From: Protea cynaroides
Taxonomy: Eukaryota > Streptophyta > Magnoliopsida > Proteales > Proteaceae
Assembly: GCA_028583415.1 (NCBI GenBank)
Contig: CM053268.1
Location: 13,762,055 to 13,826,054, forward strand
DNA: 64,000 bases
Reading direction: 5' to 3'
This document shows, piece after piece, positions 22,881-34,079 of the stretch. Below the pieces are notes generated by a model that was not told where the DNA came from, ran no database searches, and saw nothing but the letters and a program-made list of their open reading frames with translations. The translations under genes and the position numbers were made by a program. Every line of letters starts with the position of its first letter. The stretch's first letter is position 1.

Positions 22881-23600
22881 AGGTTACGTAATATCAACCA
22901 AAGAATTCAAAATGGATCCCAGTAAGATTGAAGCCATCATAAATTGGGAAGCACCCAAGACAGTGATTCACTACTGTAGAATGGGGAAGCACCCAAGATT
23001 GAAGAATGGGGAAGCCATCATAAATTGGGAAGCACCCAAGATTGAAGCCATCATGGAAGGTTTAGCTGGGTACTACTGTAGATTCATGGAAGATTACTTT
23101 AGGATCATCGTACCTCAGACAAAGCTAACTAAGAATGGGGAGAAATTTATTTGGTCAGATCAATGTGAGAGAAGTTTTCAGACCTTGAAGGAGAGACTAG
23201 TCTCAGTGCCCATATTGACCATTCCAAGGCTAGGCAAACCTTTCACCTTATATATTGATGCCTCGAAACTAGGCTTAAGATGTGTGCTTATGCAAGGAGA
23301 CCAAGTTGCAGTATATGCCTCACGATAACTGAAGAAACACGAGGAAAACTACTACTCACGACTTGGAGCTAGCAGTAGTAGTTTTAGCTCTTAAGGCATG
23401 GAGACATTATTTTTATGGTGAGAAGTTTTAGATCAAGTCCAATCACCAAAGCATTACATACTTATTCACACAGAAGGACTTGAATTTGAGCCAACGAAGA
23501 TGGGTGAAACTACTAATGGATTATGATTGTGAGATATTATACCACCTAGGCAAGGCGAATGTAGTAGCGGACGCTGAGTAGGAAGACCCTAACAAGATTT
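22870..23600 (+). pseudogene. Reverse transcriptase thumb and RNase H, element B
   Basis: Opens with VAFLGYVIS and KMDPSKIEAI. The segment that should read as a single SFLGLAGYY join is disturbed by a local duplication: a 30-base unit with GAAGCCATCATAAATTGGGA occurs at 22930 and 23007, with rearranged copies between. RNase H follows (FTLYIDAS, CVLMQGDQVAVYASR, then stop and frameshift into an EENYYS helix, KSNHQSI and the DALS-like end near 23570). Confidence 0.75.
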
Positions 23601-23689
23601 AAGGAAGGGAATGAACCAACGCCAAGATGGACAGCACGAACCAGATCCTAAAGGGAGGCACAAGAGGAGCTGGATGTGTCTGAAGGATC

Positions 23690-24650
23690 TCTAAGAAAGA
23701 GGTCATATGTAAACTTGCAAAGTTTATTCGCAGTGCTACACATAAAAATGGAACTAGTTACAGAAGTAGTAAGAAAACTACCAACGGACCCTTACCTCAA
23801 GACACTGAAAGAAGACCTACAGAAGGGAAGAATAGATCCCGACTTCACTCTCTCGAGCAATGCTGCACTCATATTTCGAGGAAGACTCTGCATCCCAGCA
23901 ACTGTCGAGGGCATTAAGGAGAAAATTCAAAAGAAAGCCCATAACACACCATACTTAGCTCATCCAGGAAGCACAAAGATATACCACGACTTGAAGTAGA
24001 CCGTCTGGTGGAGAGGGGATGAAGGCAGATGTGGCAGACTTTGTATACAGATGCTTAACATGCCAACAAGTGAAAGCAGTCAGATAGAAACCTTCAAGAT
24101 TGCTTCAAACACTACCCGTACGAGAAAGGAAGTGGGACTACATTACCGTGGACTTTGTTACTGTTTACCCTTAACACCTAGGGCAGTAGATGCTATTTGG
24201 GTAATCGTGGATAGGCTCACAAAGACTGCAAGGTTCATAGTGGTAAGACCCCAGTACACCATGGCTAGATTGGCAAGACTATATGTGAACCAAACAGTTT
24301 GTCTGCACGACATGCCTCAGAGCATCATGTCAGGCAGAGATCCCAGATTTACTTCCAAATTTTGGGACGGACTACAATAAGTAATGGGCATTGAGCTAAA
24401 ATTTAGTATAGGTTTTCACCCTCAGACTGATGACCAGTCAGAAAGGATCATTCATATCTTGGAGGACATGTTACGTGCTTGTGCTATTGACTTCAAAGGA
24501 GCTTGGGATGAGAAGCTACCATTGATGGAGTTCGCCTACAACAATAGCTATCAGGCTAGCATTGGCATGGCCCCATATGAAGCCCTATATGGGAGGAGAT
24601 GCCAAATTCCCATGTATTAGGAAGAAGTTAGAGAAAGGAGAATCATCGGA
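23690..24650 (+). pseudogene. Integrase, chromovirus element B
   Basis: The zinc-binding part shows HPGST-K-IYHDLK, a stop, then in shifted frame WWRG and a C-x2-C pair near 24050-24065. The core shows VDFVT (first Asp, about 24150, other frame), WVIVDRLTKTARF, the MSGRDPRFTSKFW strand with the second Asp (normally SDRD), and the HPQTDDQSERI helix with the Glu (about 24440). A GMAPYEALYGRRC segment closes the core. Several stops. Confidence 0.8.
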
Positions 24651-25198
24651 CCAGACTTTGTGCAAGAAACTTGTCAAGAAGTTGATCTGATCAGAGAAAG
24701 AATCAAGGCCGTACAAACTTGTTAAAAGAGTTATTCTGATGTTAAAGGGAAGGACATCAAGTTTGTTGTGGGAGATAAAGTATTTCTAAAGATTTCACCC
24801 TTAAGAGGATTAAAGTGCTTTGCCAAAAAGGGTAAACAAAGTCCTAGTTATGTGGGACCATATGAGATCATCAAGCGATGCGGAGCAGTGGCTTACCAAC
24901 TAGCATTGCCACTATCCTTGTCTAGTATATAATACGTATTCCACGTATCCATGCTAAAGAAGTACATTCTGGATCCATCCCATATATTGGAGGTAGATCC
25001 TCTAGAGTTGAGTAAAGATCTAACACTTGAACTCGAGCCTCAAGAAACTTTAGACAAAAAGGTTCAGCATCTTAAGAACCGGGATGTCTATTATGTCAAA
25101 GTGTTGTGGAAGAACTAGCATTTAGAAGACCTCTCGTGCGAAGAAGAAGAGTCGATGAAGAAGAAGTATCCCTACTTTTTTGAAAATATAGGTAAGTG
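24651..25198 (+). pseudogene. Integrase tail and chromodomain-like end, element B
   Basis: Encodes the GDKVFLKISP strand, the YVGPYEI motif, the VFHVSMLKKY motif and, at the end, a chromodomain-like V-Y-Y-V-K-V-L-W-K-N, a stop, and a short Glu-rich end. A chromodomain directs insertion to particular chromatin in chromoviruses; the order fits the Tekay/Del group. Three or more stops interrupt it. Confidence 0.7.
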
Positions 25199-25233
25199 AA
25201 ATTTTGAGGATAAAATTCTTTTGTGGGGGGAGT

Positions 25234-26440
25234 TATAAAACCCGCACCCCAAAAACCCTGCCTAACTCGGATTTTCTTACTGTGTCAGGGTTTTCCACCG
25301 TCAATGAACCCAACCCCATGTCAAGTTGAAGACCTTTTTGAACCAAATATGAACCATTTTGATCAAACTTAATACTTTAGACTTTAAACTCACAAAACCA
25401 GCCACTGGTCCCTACAACTGGTCCCAAAAAGTCCCAGCCAGACATCACGACCAATAAGGCCTAGACAGACTACCCACGAAAGATAAATTCAAAACTCCAT
25501 TTTAACTTAGTGGGGGAATACTCCTTGGATCGAGGGATGACTCCAATGGGTCCCACCTCACTCCTAACTAATCTAGAGTTGGTTGAGGAGGTGGAGAACC
25601 TAAGGGACTCCTTTAGATGCCAATTGGTAGTCCCTTACAGTCTCGAACTCTCCAAGGAGTTTTACCCCAAAAGAGAGACTCCTAAACCACTATTTTTCTT
25701 TGTTGTTGCTCTTGTATTTTGTCAGACCAAGTTTATTACAACCGTGGCTAAGGTACTTGGTAGTCCAGGTGATTGGCGGGAGTGGCCTAGTTGTTCACCT
25801 CTTTTGATTTGCTCCAATCTAATTATCATTATTTAGCATCTACTTAGATGAGTTTTCATTACCCATTCTCGACCTAGATAGTGGTGGGGTCAAGTTACAA
25901 CATCCTCTTCTTGCTTAGTGGGCAATAGATCAGCTTGTAATGGATCTCACTCTGAGTCTCCACGTCACCCAGGAGTATAGCTTAAGCTTCTTTATAGTTG
26001 CTCTTATTCTTAATGTGTGGCCATTATTCTCTTATCTCTGTTTGGATTTAGCTCGAGACCTTTCCCTTTACCTTTGCAGGGAATTAGGCATTACTAGCCA
26101 TTTTCTCCTTCCTTTGTCATACGTCGAGTTTCACATCTTGTGAGTACCAACTCGGCATTCAATTTTTCTGCTTTACAGATGCTTCCTTCTTCTTATTGTA
26201 CTATATCCTTTGTATTCCTAGATAACTGCCCGACTTATATATAATACCCTATATTATTTGTTTATCAGGATGAATTTTGGTCTTCTCTTTCTGTTTGATT
26301 GTATATATATGGTTCCACCTTTTATATGTACATTATTGTTTTGTTAAGTTCTGTCTCAACCAACACAGGTGCTTATGGTGTGTTTATATTAAAGCTTTTA
26401 ATTTATCCTAACTCAGTTCATGGACTCCAGTGGTAGTATT
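25234..26440 (+). mobile_element. 3' LTR of element B (right end uncertain)
   Basis: A polypurine tract (25224-25232) is followed by TATAAAACCCGCACCCC, the position where the family's LTR begins TGTAAAACCC. The start resembles the LTR at 28171. No clear CA end or target duplication was found; the sequence runs on to about 26440, where the primer-binding site of the next, minus-strand LTR begins. No gene in it. Confidence 0.6.
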
Positions 26441-26467
26441 CAGGTTTAATGGGTAAGGCCTACGAGA

Positions 26468-26479
26468 GCTCTGATACCA
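26468..26479 (-). promoter_or_regulatory. Primer-binding site (initiator tRNA-Met type)
   Basis: On the minus strand it reads TGGTATCAGAGC, complementary to the 3' end of plant initiator tRNA-Met. It lies 3 bases from the LTR end at 26483, the normal spacing for gypsy elements. It shows that the LTR at 26483-28139 was a 5' LTR on the minus strand; only about 40 bases of internal region remain. Confidence 0.85.
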
Positions 26480-26760
26480 AGTTGCCACACCCCAATTCCG
26501 CACTAGTCAGAATGGTGTGATGAACCGTCAATAAATCAACGGTTCAACCAGGATCTCACAATAGGCTATCCCACATATGATAAACCAAAACACATTCCAC
26601 ATTAATCAGAATTAATAACATAAATAGCGAAAGTCTTATAGTAAATGAATTGAGAATCTAACTGTGATAACCATAAATAAATATCAAATTATTGTTAAAT
26701 CAACTGAGACATAATTAAATAAATATCAATTACATGTCTTTACTAAAATCTAAACAAAAT

Positions 26761-26894
26761 CTAATCGAATATGCATGAGTTGCACTCGCATGAGGAGTCA
26801 TGCATATCCACTAAGTATTCAGCTTTCATTGTCGCCACATGCCCGTACACAGGAGCGTTCATATAATCTTCAATGGTGGTATCTGCATCATCAA
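26761..26894 (-). CDS. LTR-encoded exon-like frame, copy D
   Basis: 134 bases after CTTTTAG on the minus strand, open from the acceptor to TAG. The peptide carries IEDYMNAPVYGHVATM, MHDSS and the C-E-C-x2-C tail. Compared with copy L4 it differs by about ten bases without breaking the frame. Function unknown. Confidence 0.4.
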
Positions 26895-27960
26895 CTAAAA
26901 GTATTCAAATTCGAAAGGGTGAGCACACATCACGGCTCAGTGAGCAAACAAAACAATACAACAATACATATGCATGCAATCAATTCATATCTTTGGTCTG
27001 GTTTAAAGTTTACAATGTGCTATAGAAAGGATAGGTGGCTCCGCACCTCTATACACGAGTGTGTGGAAACGCCCAATGAAAACGGCACTATCGCCCTTCA
27101 TGCATCCACCATGAACAATATACACCCCATGAAAACGGCATGGCTGCACCGGCTGCTCATACCAACACATAAGCCCCTGTTGGTGACGGCTTGCACCGGC
27201 TGCTCATACCATCCATAGAGATAGAGCTAGGGTCTGGTGACCAGGCTGAACCACAATGCCACGTCCCCCCCGATGCCCTACGACATATTAGTTCCGCTAA
27301 GGTAATGGCGATATGACGATGTTAGTGGACAAGACTTGAGTAGAGATAGAGCTAGAGTCTGGTGACCAGGCTGAACCACAATGTCACGTCCTCCCCCTGA
27401 TGCTCCACTCGCATCAAGCACACTAACACTTACTTAGTGGACATGACTTGAATAGACCATGGCACAATATACCCCGATGAGAACGGCATCGAAGTACCGG
27501 TTGATACCATCCCTACCCGCATCATGTACACCAGCCAAACACAAACATTCATATGCCTATTCCTACCATCATCAACATCATCATGTTATAATCAATAAAT
27601 TTAAATATGCATGAACAGTAATAATAGAAATATTGGATGACATGTTGAATGCACATTACACACGCATATCACAATCATGGTATTGGACTCAAGAAATAAA
27701 AATAGTTTATTATAACCAATTAGTTTAGGTCTTGTTCCCTCACCTTTTCTTGTTTGTGGATCCTCTTTCCAAGCCTTAAGAATCACATAAAATTTAATTA
27801 GAATTTATTATAATATTTACAATAGTTCGCTTTGCCTAGGGTTGGAGGTTGCATCGACCTAGAAGCCTCCCCAAAGTCGACCCCAGGTGCGACCCGAGGA
27901 TTTAATTAAATTTATTCTAATTTTTCATGTTCTATGGTTTAGAACTATTGGAGGAGAGGG

Positions 27961-27996
27961 AAAAAAAAAGGGAAAATTTAAAAAAAAAGGAGAGAG

Positions 27997-28033
<37 letters not shown>

Positions 28034-28046
28034 GGGGGGGGGGGGA
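27961..28046. repeat. Homopolymer block: 33 A, 4 T, 12 G
   Basis: Runs of A (the longest 27997-28029), then TTTT and a G-run (28034-28045) at the point where LTR D lacks the promoter region. This may be slippage or an assembly or polishing fault. Confidence 0.9.
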
Positions 28047-28139
28047 CACACTTGGTCCACTTGGCTCGATCATGATATGTAGACGGGTCCCGACACAAAA
28101 TATAAGGTTAGGCCGGGTTTGTGGCGTGTGGGTCTTACA

Positions 28140-28170
28140 CCGTATGTCTGTTGATTTGATTGTTTGTGCA
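28140..28170 (+). mobile_element. Left piece of LTR F, split by LTR E
   Basis: Ends TGTTTGTGCA, which matches the region about 1.05 kb into the LTR at 41123 (42166-42180). Its continuation begins at 34080. The 5' part of F, before 28140, is not found. Confidence 0.6.
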
Positions 28171-28799
28171 TGTAAAACCCGTGCCCCAATTCCGTTACGA
28201 TATGACCATTATGGGCATGTATCGGGTTTTCCCACGTGCAAACGTACCGTATCGACATGATCAAAAGTAAGGACGTACTCATGAGGTGACACAAAGCCAC
28301 TACCTTGAGCCTCTCATGTTACTAGAGTGCGGAATAACACTAGAGGAAACCTCGGACCCAGACCAAGCAACTCCCAAAAGGCTAGCAGGTTTACACCTAA
28401 GCTGGCCGACTAAAAAGAGGTCCGGCTTATGACCAAGGTGGTGCGGTCAAACACCAGCCGCACGGTTCAACCCACCCCCTGTGTTCAAACTTGAATGGAG
28501 ACGGACTAAAAGCAGCACCCATAGTTTGAATTCAGCCTTCTCCCTCCTTGACCGACTGAGAGGGACTCCTTTCATGGTCGGTTGATCTCTTTTGAGTCAA
28601 GAATGGTAAGAGGAGGAGGAGAATCATCCCCTTACCAATCTAGTAACCATTCCTACCGATTTTGTGAGAAGGAGATCTTATCCCTCTTCATTCTCCCATT
28701 CAGCTTTGTCAAACCAAAGGATCGAGAGAATGGGAGAGTCTGACGCACGAACAGAGGAAGGAGAAAGAAGGAAAAGAAGAAGAGAAAGAGAAATATTTC

Positions 28800-28870
28800 T
28801 CCAAGTACCGCCCAGCAAAGAGGAGACGCAGAGGAAAAAAAAAAAAAAAAAAAAGAGGAGAGGGGGAGAA
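28800..28870. repeat. Purine-rich low-complexity tract in LTR E
   Basis: GA-rich DNA with a 20-base A-run. It corresponds to the purine-rich leader seen after the promoter in the other LTRs. Frames through it are artefacts. Confidence 0.6.
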
Positions 28871-29128
28871 TCAGACCTCTGGATTGACAATCTTTGTTGC
28901 TGGAGAACTAGGAAGTCGAAGGAGACGCACTATTGTAAGTACTCCTTCACCTTAGATATGAATTTCATAATGAAACCTTCAAAGTGATGAATCGAGTAAT
29001 CTAAGATCCTAATGGAAAGGCTATAAAAGGTGCAAAGGAAAGATACTGTGCATGTTGAGGATTTTTAGCAGGGTAGTAAGCCATGACTAAATCAAAGGAA
29101 GAGACAATGATCCATTACCCATGGTGGA

Positions 29129-31186
29129 TGTCACACCCTAATTTCGCACTAATCAGAGTGGTGTGATGAACCGTCAATAAACCAACGGTTCAACCAGGAT
29201 CTCACAATAGGCTATCCCACATATGATAAACCAAAACACATTCCACATTAATCAGAAGTAATAACATAAATAGCGGAAGTCTTATAGAAAATGAACTGAG
29301 AATCTAACTGTGATAACCATAAATAAATATCAAATTATTGTTAAATCAACTGAGACATAATTAAATAAATATCAATTACATGTCTTTAATAAAATTTAAA
29401 CAAAATCTAATCGAATACGCATGGGTTGCACTCACATGAGGAGTCATGCATATCCACTAAGTCTTCAGCTTCCATTGTCGCCACATGCCCGTACACAGGA
29501 GCGTTCATATAATCTTTAACGGTGGTACATGCATCATCAACTAAAAGTATTCGAATTCGAAAGGGTGAGCACACAACACGGCTCAGTGAGCAAACAAAAC
29601 AATGCAACAATACATATGCATGCAATCAATTCATATCTTTGGTCTGGTTTAAAGTTTACAATGTGCTATAGAAAGGATAGGTGACCGCCGCACCTCTATA
29701 CACGAGTGTGTAGAAACGCCTAATGAAAACGGCACTGGCGATATGACGATGTTAGTGGACAAGACTTGAGTAGATATAGAGTTAGGAGTCCGGTGACCGG
29801 GGCTGAACCACAATGTCACGTCCTCCCCCTGATGCTCCACTCGCATCAAGCACACTAACACTTACTTAGTGGACATGACTTGAATAGACCATGGCACAAT
29901 ATACCCCGATGAGAACGGCATCGAAGTACCGGTTGATACCATCCCTACCCGCACCATGTACACCAGCCAAACACAAACATTCACATGCCTATTCCTACCA
30001 TCATCAACATCATCATGTTATAATCAATAAATTTAAATATGCATGAACAGTAATAATAGAAATATTGGATGACATGTTGAATGCACATTACAAGCACACA
30101 CGCATATCACAATCATGGTATTGGACTCAAGAAATAAAAACAGTTTGTTATAACCAATTAGTTTAGGTCTTGTTCCCTCACCTTTGCTTGTTTGTAGATC
30201 CTCTTTCCAAGCCTTAAGAATCACTTTTATATCAATATTGTACTGCTAGAAGACCTAACAAAGTCGGTAGAATTTAATTAGAATTTATTCTAATTTTTAT
30301 AGCTTGCTGTTAACTGTAGGGTCGCAGGATGGGTCGCAGGTAGGGTAGCAAGATATCTTTGCGACCCCCGCAATGTAGGGTCGATATCGGGGGTCGATGG
30401 GTCTATCGACCCTATGTGCGACCACCTCTGGTTTTGGTCGATATTCTCTTGTTTTGATCCATTATTCCTTGTTTAACTCCTATGGCTTCTTCCATAGTCC
30501 ATTCCACATACTTTCTATGGATTAGAACTTCTCTTCACCCAATATATAGTCTAATTGATATCCTTCATGGTTTCCATTGAAACCTAACCATGGATGGATG
30601 GATTGGGTTTCTCCTACATCTTCCTTCAACTATTCTAAGTCTCACGAAATTCATAGGATTAGTATTCTTACCTGAGAAGAACACTCCTTCTCTGCAACTC
30701 TTCTCCTTTTTCTTCTTCTCTCCTTTCCTTCTCTTTTTCCTCTCTTCCTTCTCTTCTCTTTCTCTCAATTCAATTAGGGTTCTAAAAAGAGTGGAAGAGG
30801 CCTAGGGACGTCCTTAAAATAGAGTAGAAACGTCCTAAAATAAGTCCCTTTGAGACTAGGAAAGAGCCCCAACCGAAATTATGGAAATTTCCTAATTCTG
30901 TTTTCGGCGGCAACTGAGGGTTGATGAGGGGGTCGATGATCCCGTCGACCCCTAAATCCTAAAGTGTCCGACCCCCTCTGTAAAATAGGGGGTCTAACTT
31001 TCTGTCTTGGCGGGTCCGACCCTCCCTTGCTGGGTATGCGACCCTCCCCTTAATTTAAGTATTTTTGGGTCGATTTGATACCTGGGATCACGATCTCCTT
31101 CACGCCCTTGGTCCATTTGGCTCGACCATGATGGGTAAACTTGATTCAAGGTGGTAAGACCGGGTTAGTTTGATACGGGTTTAACA
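29129..31186 (-). mobile_element. Solo LTR (chromovirus family), copy L4, nested in LTR E
   Basis: On the minus strand it begins TGTTAAACCCG (31186) and ends AGGGTGTGACA (29129), 2058 bases. It has a perfect target duplication, gtgga at 29124-29128 and 31187-31191. Its two palindromic blocks (30315-30440 and 30905-31055) use a GGGTCGA/GCGACCC motif, not the motif of L1 and L2. It holds exon-like pieces at 30182-30254 and 29407-29540. Confidence 0.95.
29407..29540 (-). CDS. LTR-encoded exon-like frame, copy L4
   Basis: 134 bases, open from the CTTTTAG acceptor to TAG. The peptide has VKDYMNAPVYGHVATM, MHDSS and the C-E-C-x2-C tail. With no splicing, the frame extends upstream to an ATG at 29623-29625, which would add a hydrophobic, Cys-containing N-terminus of about 28 residues. 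With splicing, the piece at 30182-30254 (73 bases, one base over) joins in frame, though it has a stop in its third codon and no ATG. Function unknown. Confidence 0.45.
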
Positions 31187-33380
31187 GTGGAGCCATGAGC
31201 GTGTACACCATCGTTCACAAATTCAAACGTTGAATGGTAATGTTTACATGTTTTTTACTGGTGGACAGAATGAATGCATGGATTTTGGAAACTGTAGGAT
31301 TGACTTTTAGGGATGATGAGTTGACCCTAGGAGATATGGATGCTTAGAGATCGGATCTGAAGTTTAAAACCAGATCTGGTATCTCATTATTCTGAAAAAT
31401 CTAAATAGTGACCAAACGCTAGTGTAAACTTGGATCCAGGAGCTCAAAACTCCATAATCTAAACAAGAAAAATATGTAAAACATGTCGGAGAAGAATGGC
31501 AACCATCAGATCACATTTCAACATACGGCCGATGGGATGAGCCTCACGACCCAGTCATCGTGCCGTGAAGTCGAATACTAGCCGCATGCCATTCTGATGG
31601 CGTAAACCAGTCAAACTTGGCCAGTGACTCTCTGTATTTCATTTGGAAATTATGAAGGCCTTAGAACCCAATTTTGACTATCCCATGTTGCGAAACTCCT
31701 TGTGCATCGTGTATACCTGAGGTGAGTTTTGGTTTACTCTATGAAACGACCAACCGTACCTCATCTTTGTATTGTGAGACCTTAAAACCCAACCTGTAGG
31801 AGCTTGGGAACCCTTTTGGGGTGTCGACACTATCAAATGACCCTGTTTTGACGTGCAATCGGTGACATGTGCCGCACACCTGGTGGCCAGACAGTGCGGT
31901 CGACTACATGTCGAACGTGATTTCAACCTCTGTTGTTGAACATCTTTGATCAGTAACTTTCTAGAATTTTTGTAGGCCTGCTTATGGGTTTATATCTCTA
32001 GAAATCTAAGGTTGATGAACATCTCTTGCGTCATTTTGATTAGACACATTTTTTCAAATCGTTAGACAGCTTGCTGTTTGTTACTTTAAATGTTTAGGCA
32101 CTCTAGACAGCAAGTGTGGAACCTTAGGGATTAAAAACTAGACCCTCTATATGACGCTGGAACCCTTGACTTCGTTGTAAGAAGTCCTTATTAATATTAA
32201 GGCTATTAGAAGGTGACCTCTGACTAAATGATTGTGCTTCCTCGTAGTGTGATAGCCACACTGTTTCTACCTTGTGTGGACAGCATGGTTATTATATGTT
32301 AGAAGTTATCCCTAGTATACGAATGATAATGAATGAAAGGAATAATGAACCCTTTGATGTTATGTCATGATAAACAAACAGTAAACAATAGGCATAAGTT
32401 ATCAGATAAGCTATTAACGCTTTGAGCACAGAATAATGAACTTAAAGAGAAACATAAATAATTCTATTGAACAACACATTAACGAATGTTATTGTTTATG
32501 ATTTTGATCCTTAGCTATGAGGGCAGTGGTAAGCATCTACTCAATCAATTTGTTGAGGATTTATCCTCTAACTGTCTGTAAGGAAACTAAACCCTTGTTT
32601 GGTAGAATTAGTTATATGGAATTATGTTGTGTGACGGATGTGTTTGATAACACGCTCTTATGTGATAACATGCCATCCAATAAACTGTTTTGTGCGATCA
32701 TGCATATGCATTCTTGTGTTTGGGATTAGTAGTGCCAGTATGGATTTGACGTGGGTGAAATGGGACACCTGCTACCTTTCCACAAAAGCCACTGATCTGT
32801 GTTTGACTCATGATGTTTGGTTAAGTCAGTAACAAGGAAGGTGGGTGGAATGAGATGCTTGCCCAACTTCTTACTAATGCTGCATTGCTTTAACCATATG
32901 TAATCTAGCCAAGTCACGATGTCCTAGGTGGAAGGACAGACTAAGTCAAAAGCTTGGCAATATTACGGTCCTGTAATATAGCTAATTAGGTGGACACGAC
33001 TAGTTGAACATAATTATCCTTATAGTTGTACCCCTAGCCATTAGGGGGTTATGTAATGGCATGGGTGCAATAAAAATGTAGAATAAACATAGCTGCGACG
33101 CTCCCCATACCCGATGTAGTGTGGATGGGCGGGCGAGTCGACTAGTGGGATTACCATCTCCTCAAGTGGCTAGTGTAATACAGGCTTGGGATGAGTTATA
33201 GGCAAGTGGCCGACGTAATATGGGCTTGTTCCATAATGACGTACTCATACTTGGGGGTGATACTATACGCTGAGTGAGGCGGTATCATCTGATGGGAGGA
33301 GACCTGTGCAGTTTGAAAACTCCATGTGTGGGTTGTCCTGAGCTAGCACTTACAGTTATCTACCAGATCGTAGTTGGTAG

Positions 33381-33569
33381 TTGCATGCATTTTGTTTGTT
33401 GCACTTAGTTTTCTTGCTAAGCTCGATGGTTGAGCTTACCTTATGCACACAAATTATTTTAGATGTTGCAGGTTCTTCGCGTGATGCTTCGGGTTGCAGT
33501 CCATCTGGTGTGAAGGATGAGGACTATGAACCTGAGGAGGATGTCTTTGATTCTCGATGCGATGCGTAG
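33381..33569 (+). CDS. LTR-encoded exon-like frame, diverged copy in LTR E
   Basis: Same place in the LTR, same type of acceptor (ATTTTAG before 33463) and the same GATGTTGCAGG start as the other family, but a different peptide: Ser/Gly-rich, then very acidic, ending with a Cys close to the stop. From the acceptor it is 107 bases, 27 fewer than 134, so the phase is kept. An in-frame ATG at 33381 gives 62 codons with a hydrophobic start. Confidence 0.35.
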   Translation: MHAFCLLHLVFLLSSMVELTLCTQIILDVAGSSRDASGCSPSGVKDEDYEPEEDVFDSRCDA

Positions 33570-34079
33570 TGCTTTGCATGGGTTTAGGCTGTGCCCATGT
33601 TTCTTCTCTTTAGTTGGGATTATTTACTTTATTTTGGGTTTACGTCGGGGATAAACTTTGAACAATATTTTGCTTTACTTTGGACTATTTATTCTGGAAT
33701 AAATGGATGTTGGATTTATTAAGGATTTGGAACATAAACACAAGTTTTTAATTAGTAATTTAATTAGTAATTCGTCAGTTCTTGATAATTGAATTTAGGT
33801 TTTAAGTCTTTCGCTAATTTACCATTTTTAATATGAATGATTGTTTAAAAATAAGATTGAAAATTTTTACTCTGATAATCTTTGTTCTGTATTGACTTAT
33901 GGAGTACCATGATAGGCGAAACTTGTCAGAACTCAAACTAGCTTCCTATATTTTTCTGCTTTTTTGACTGCAACAATCAGGTAAACTCCTGGAAGGGGAT
34001 TTCTTATGCCCTGATAGGATGGAGAGATCCTGTTGCATTCCATAGTACTGATACATGGGGAACGGGGTGTGACAGTGCA

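Larger units (their letters stand above)
26483..28139 (-). mobile_element. 5' LTR (chromovirus family), copy D, internally shortened
   Basis: On the minus strand it begins TGTAAGACCC (28139) and ends GGGGTGTGGCA (26483). At 1657 bases it is 400-800 shorter than its relatives. The missing part is the promoter region, replaced by homopolymers at 27961-28045. It has the exon-like frame (26761-26894), a donor-like site near 27745 and a TCGACC/GCGACC-rich block at 27830-27900. Confidence 0.8.
28171..34074 (+). mobile_element. Solo LTR E (related longer family), itself split
   Basis: Begins TGTAAAACCCGTGCCCC and ends GGGGTGTGACA. It is flanked by a perfect 5-bp target duplication, gtgca at 28166-28170 and 34075-34079, and lies within LTR F. 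Removing the nested LTR L4 with its duplication leaves about 3.84 kb, clearly longer than the other LTRs. Near the 3' end (33463-33569) is an exon-like frame in the same position as in the other family. The rest, about 31200-33380, has no recognisable gene. Confidence 0.85.
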
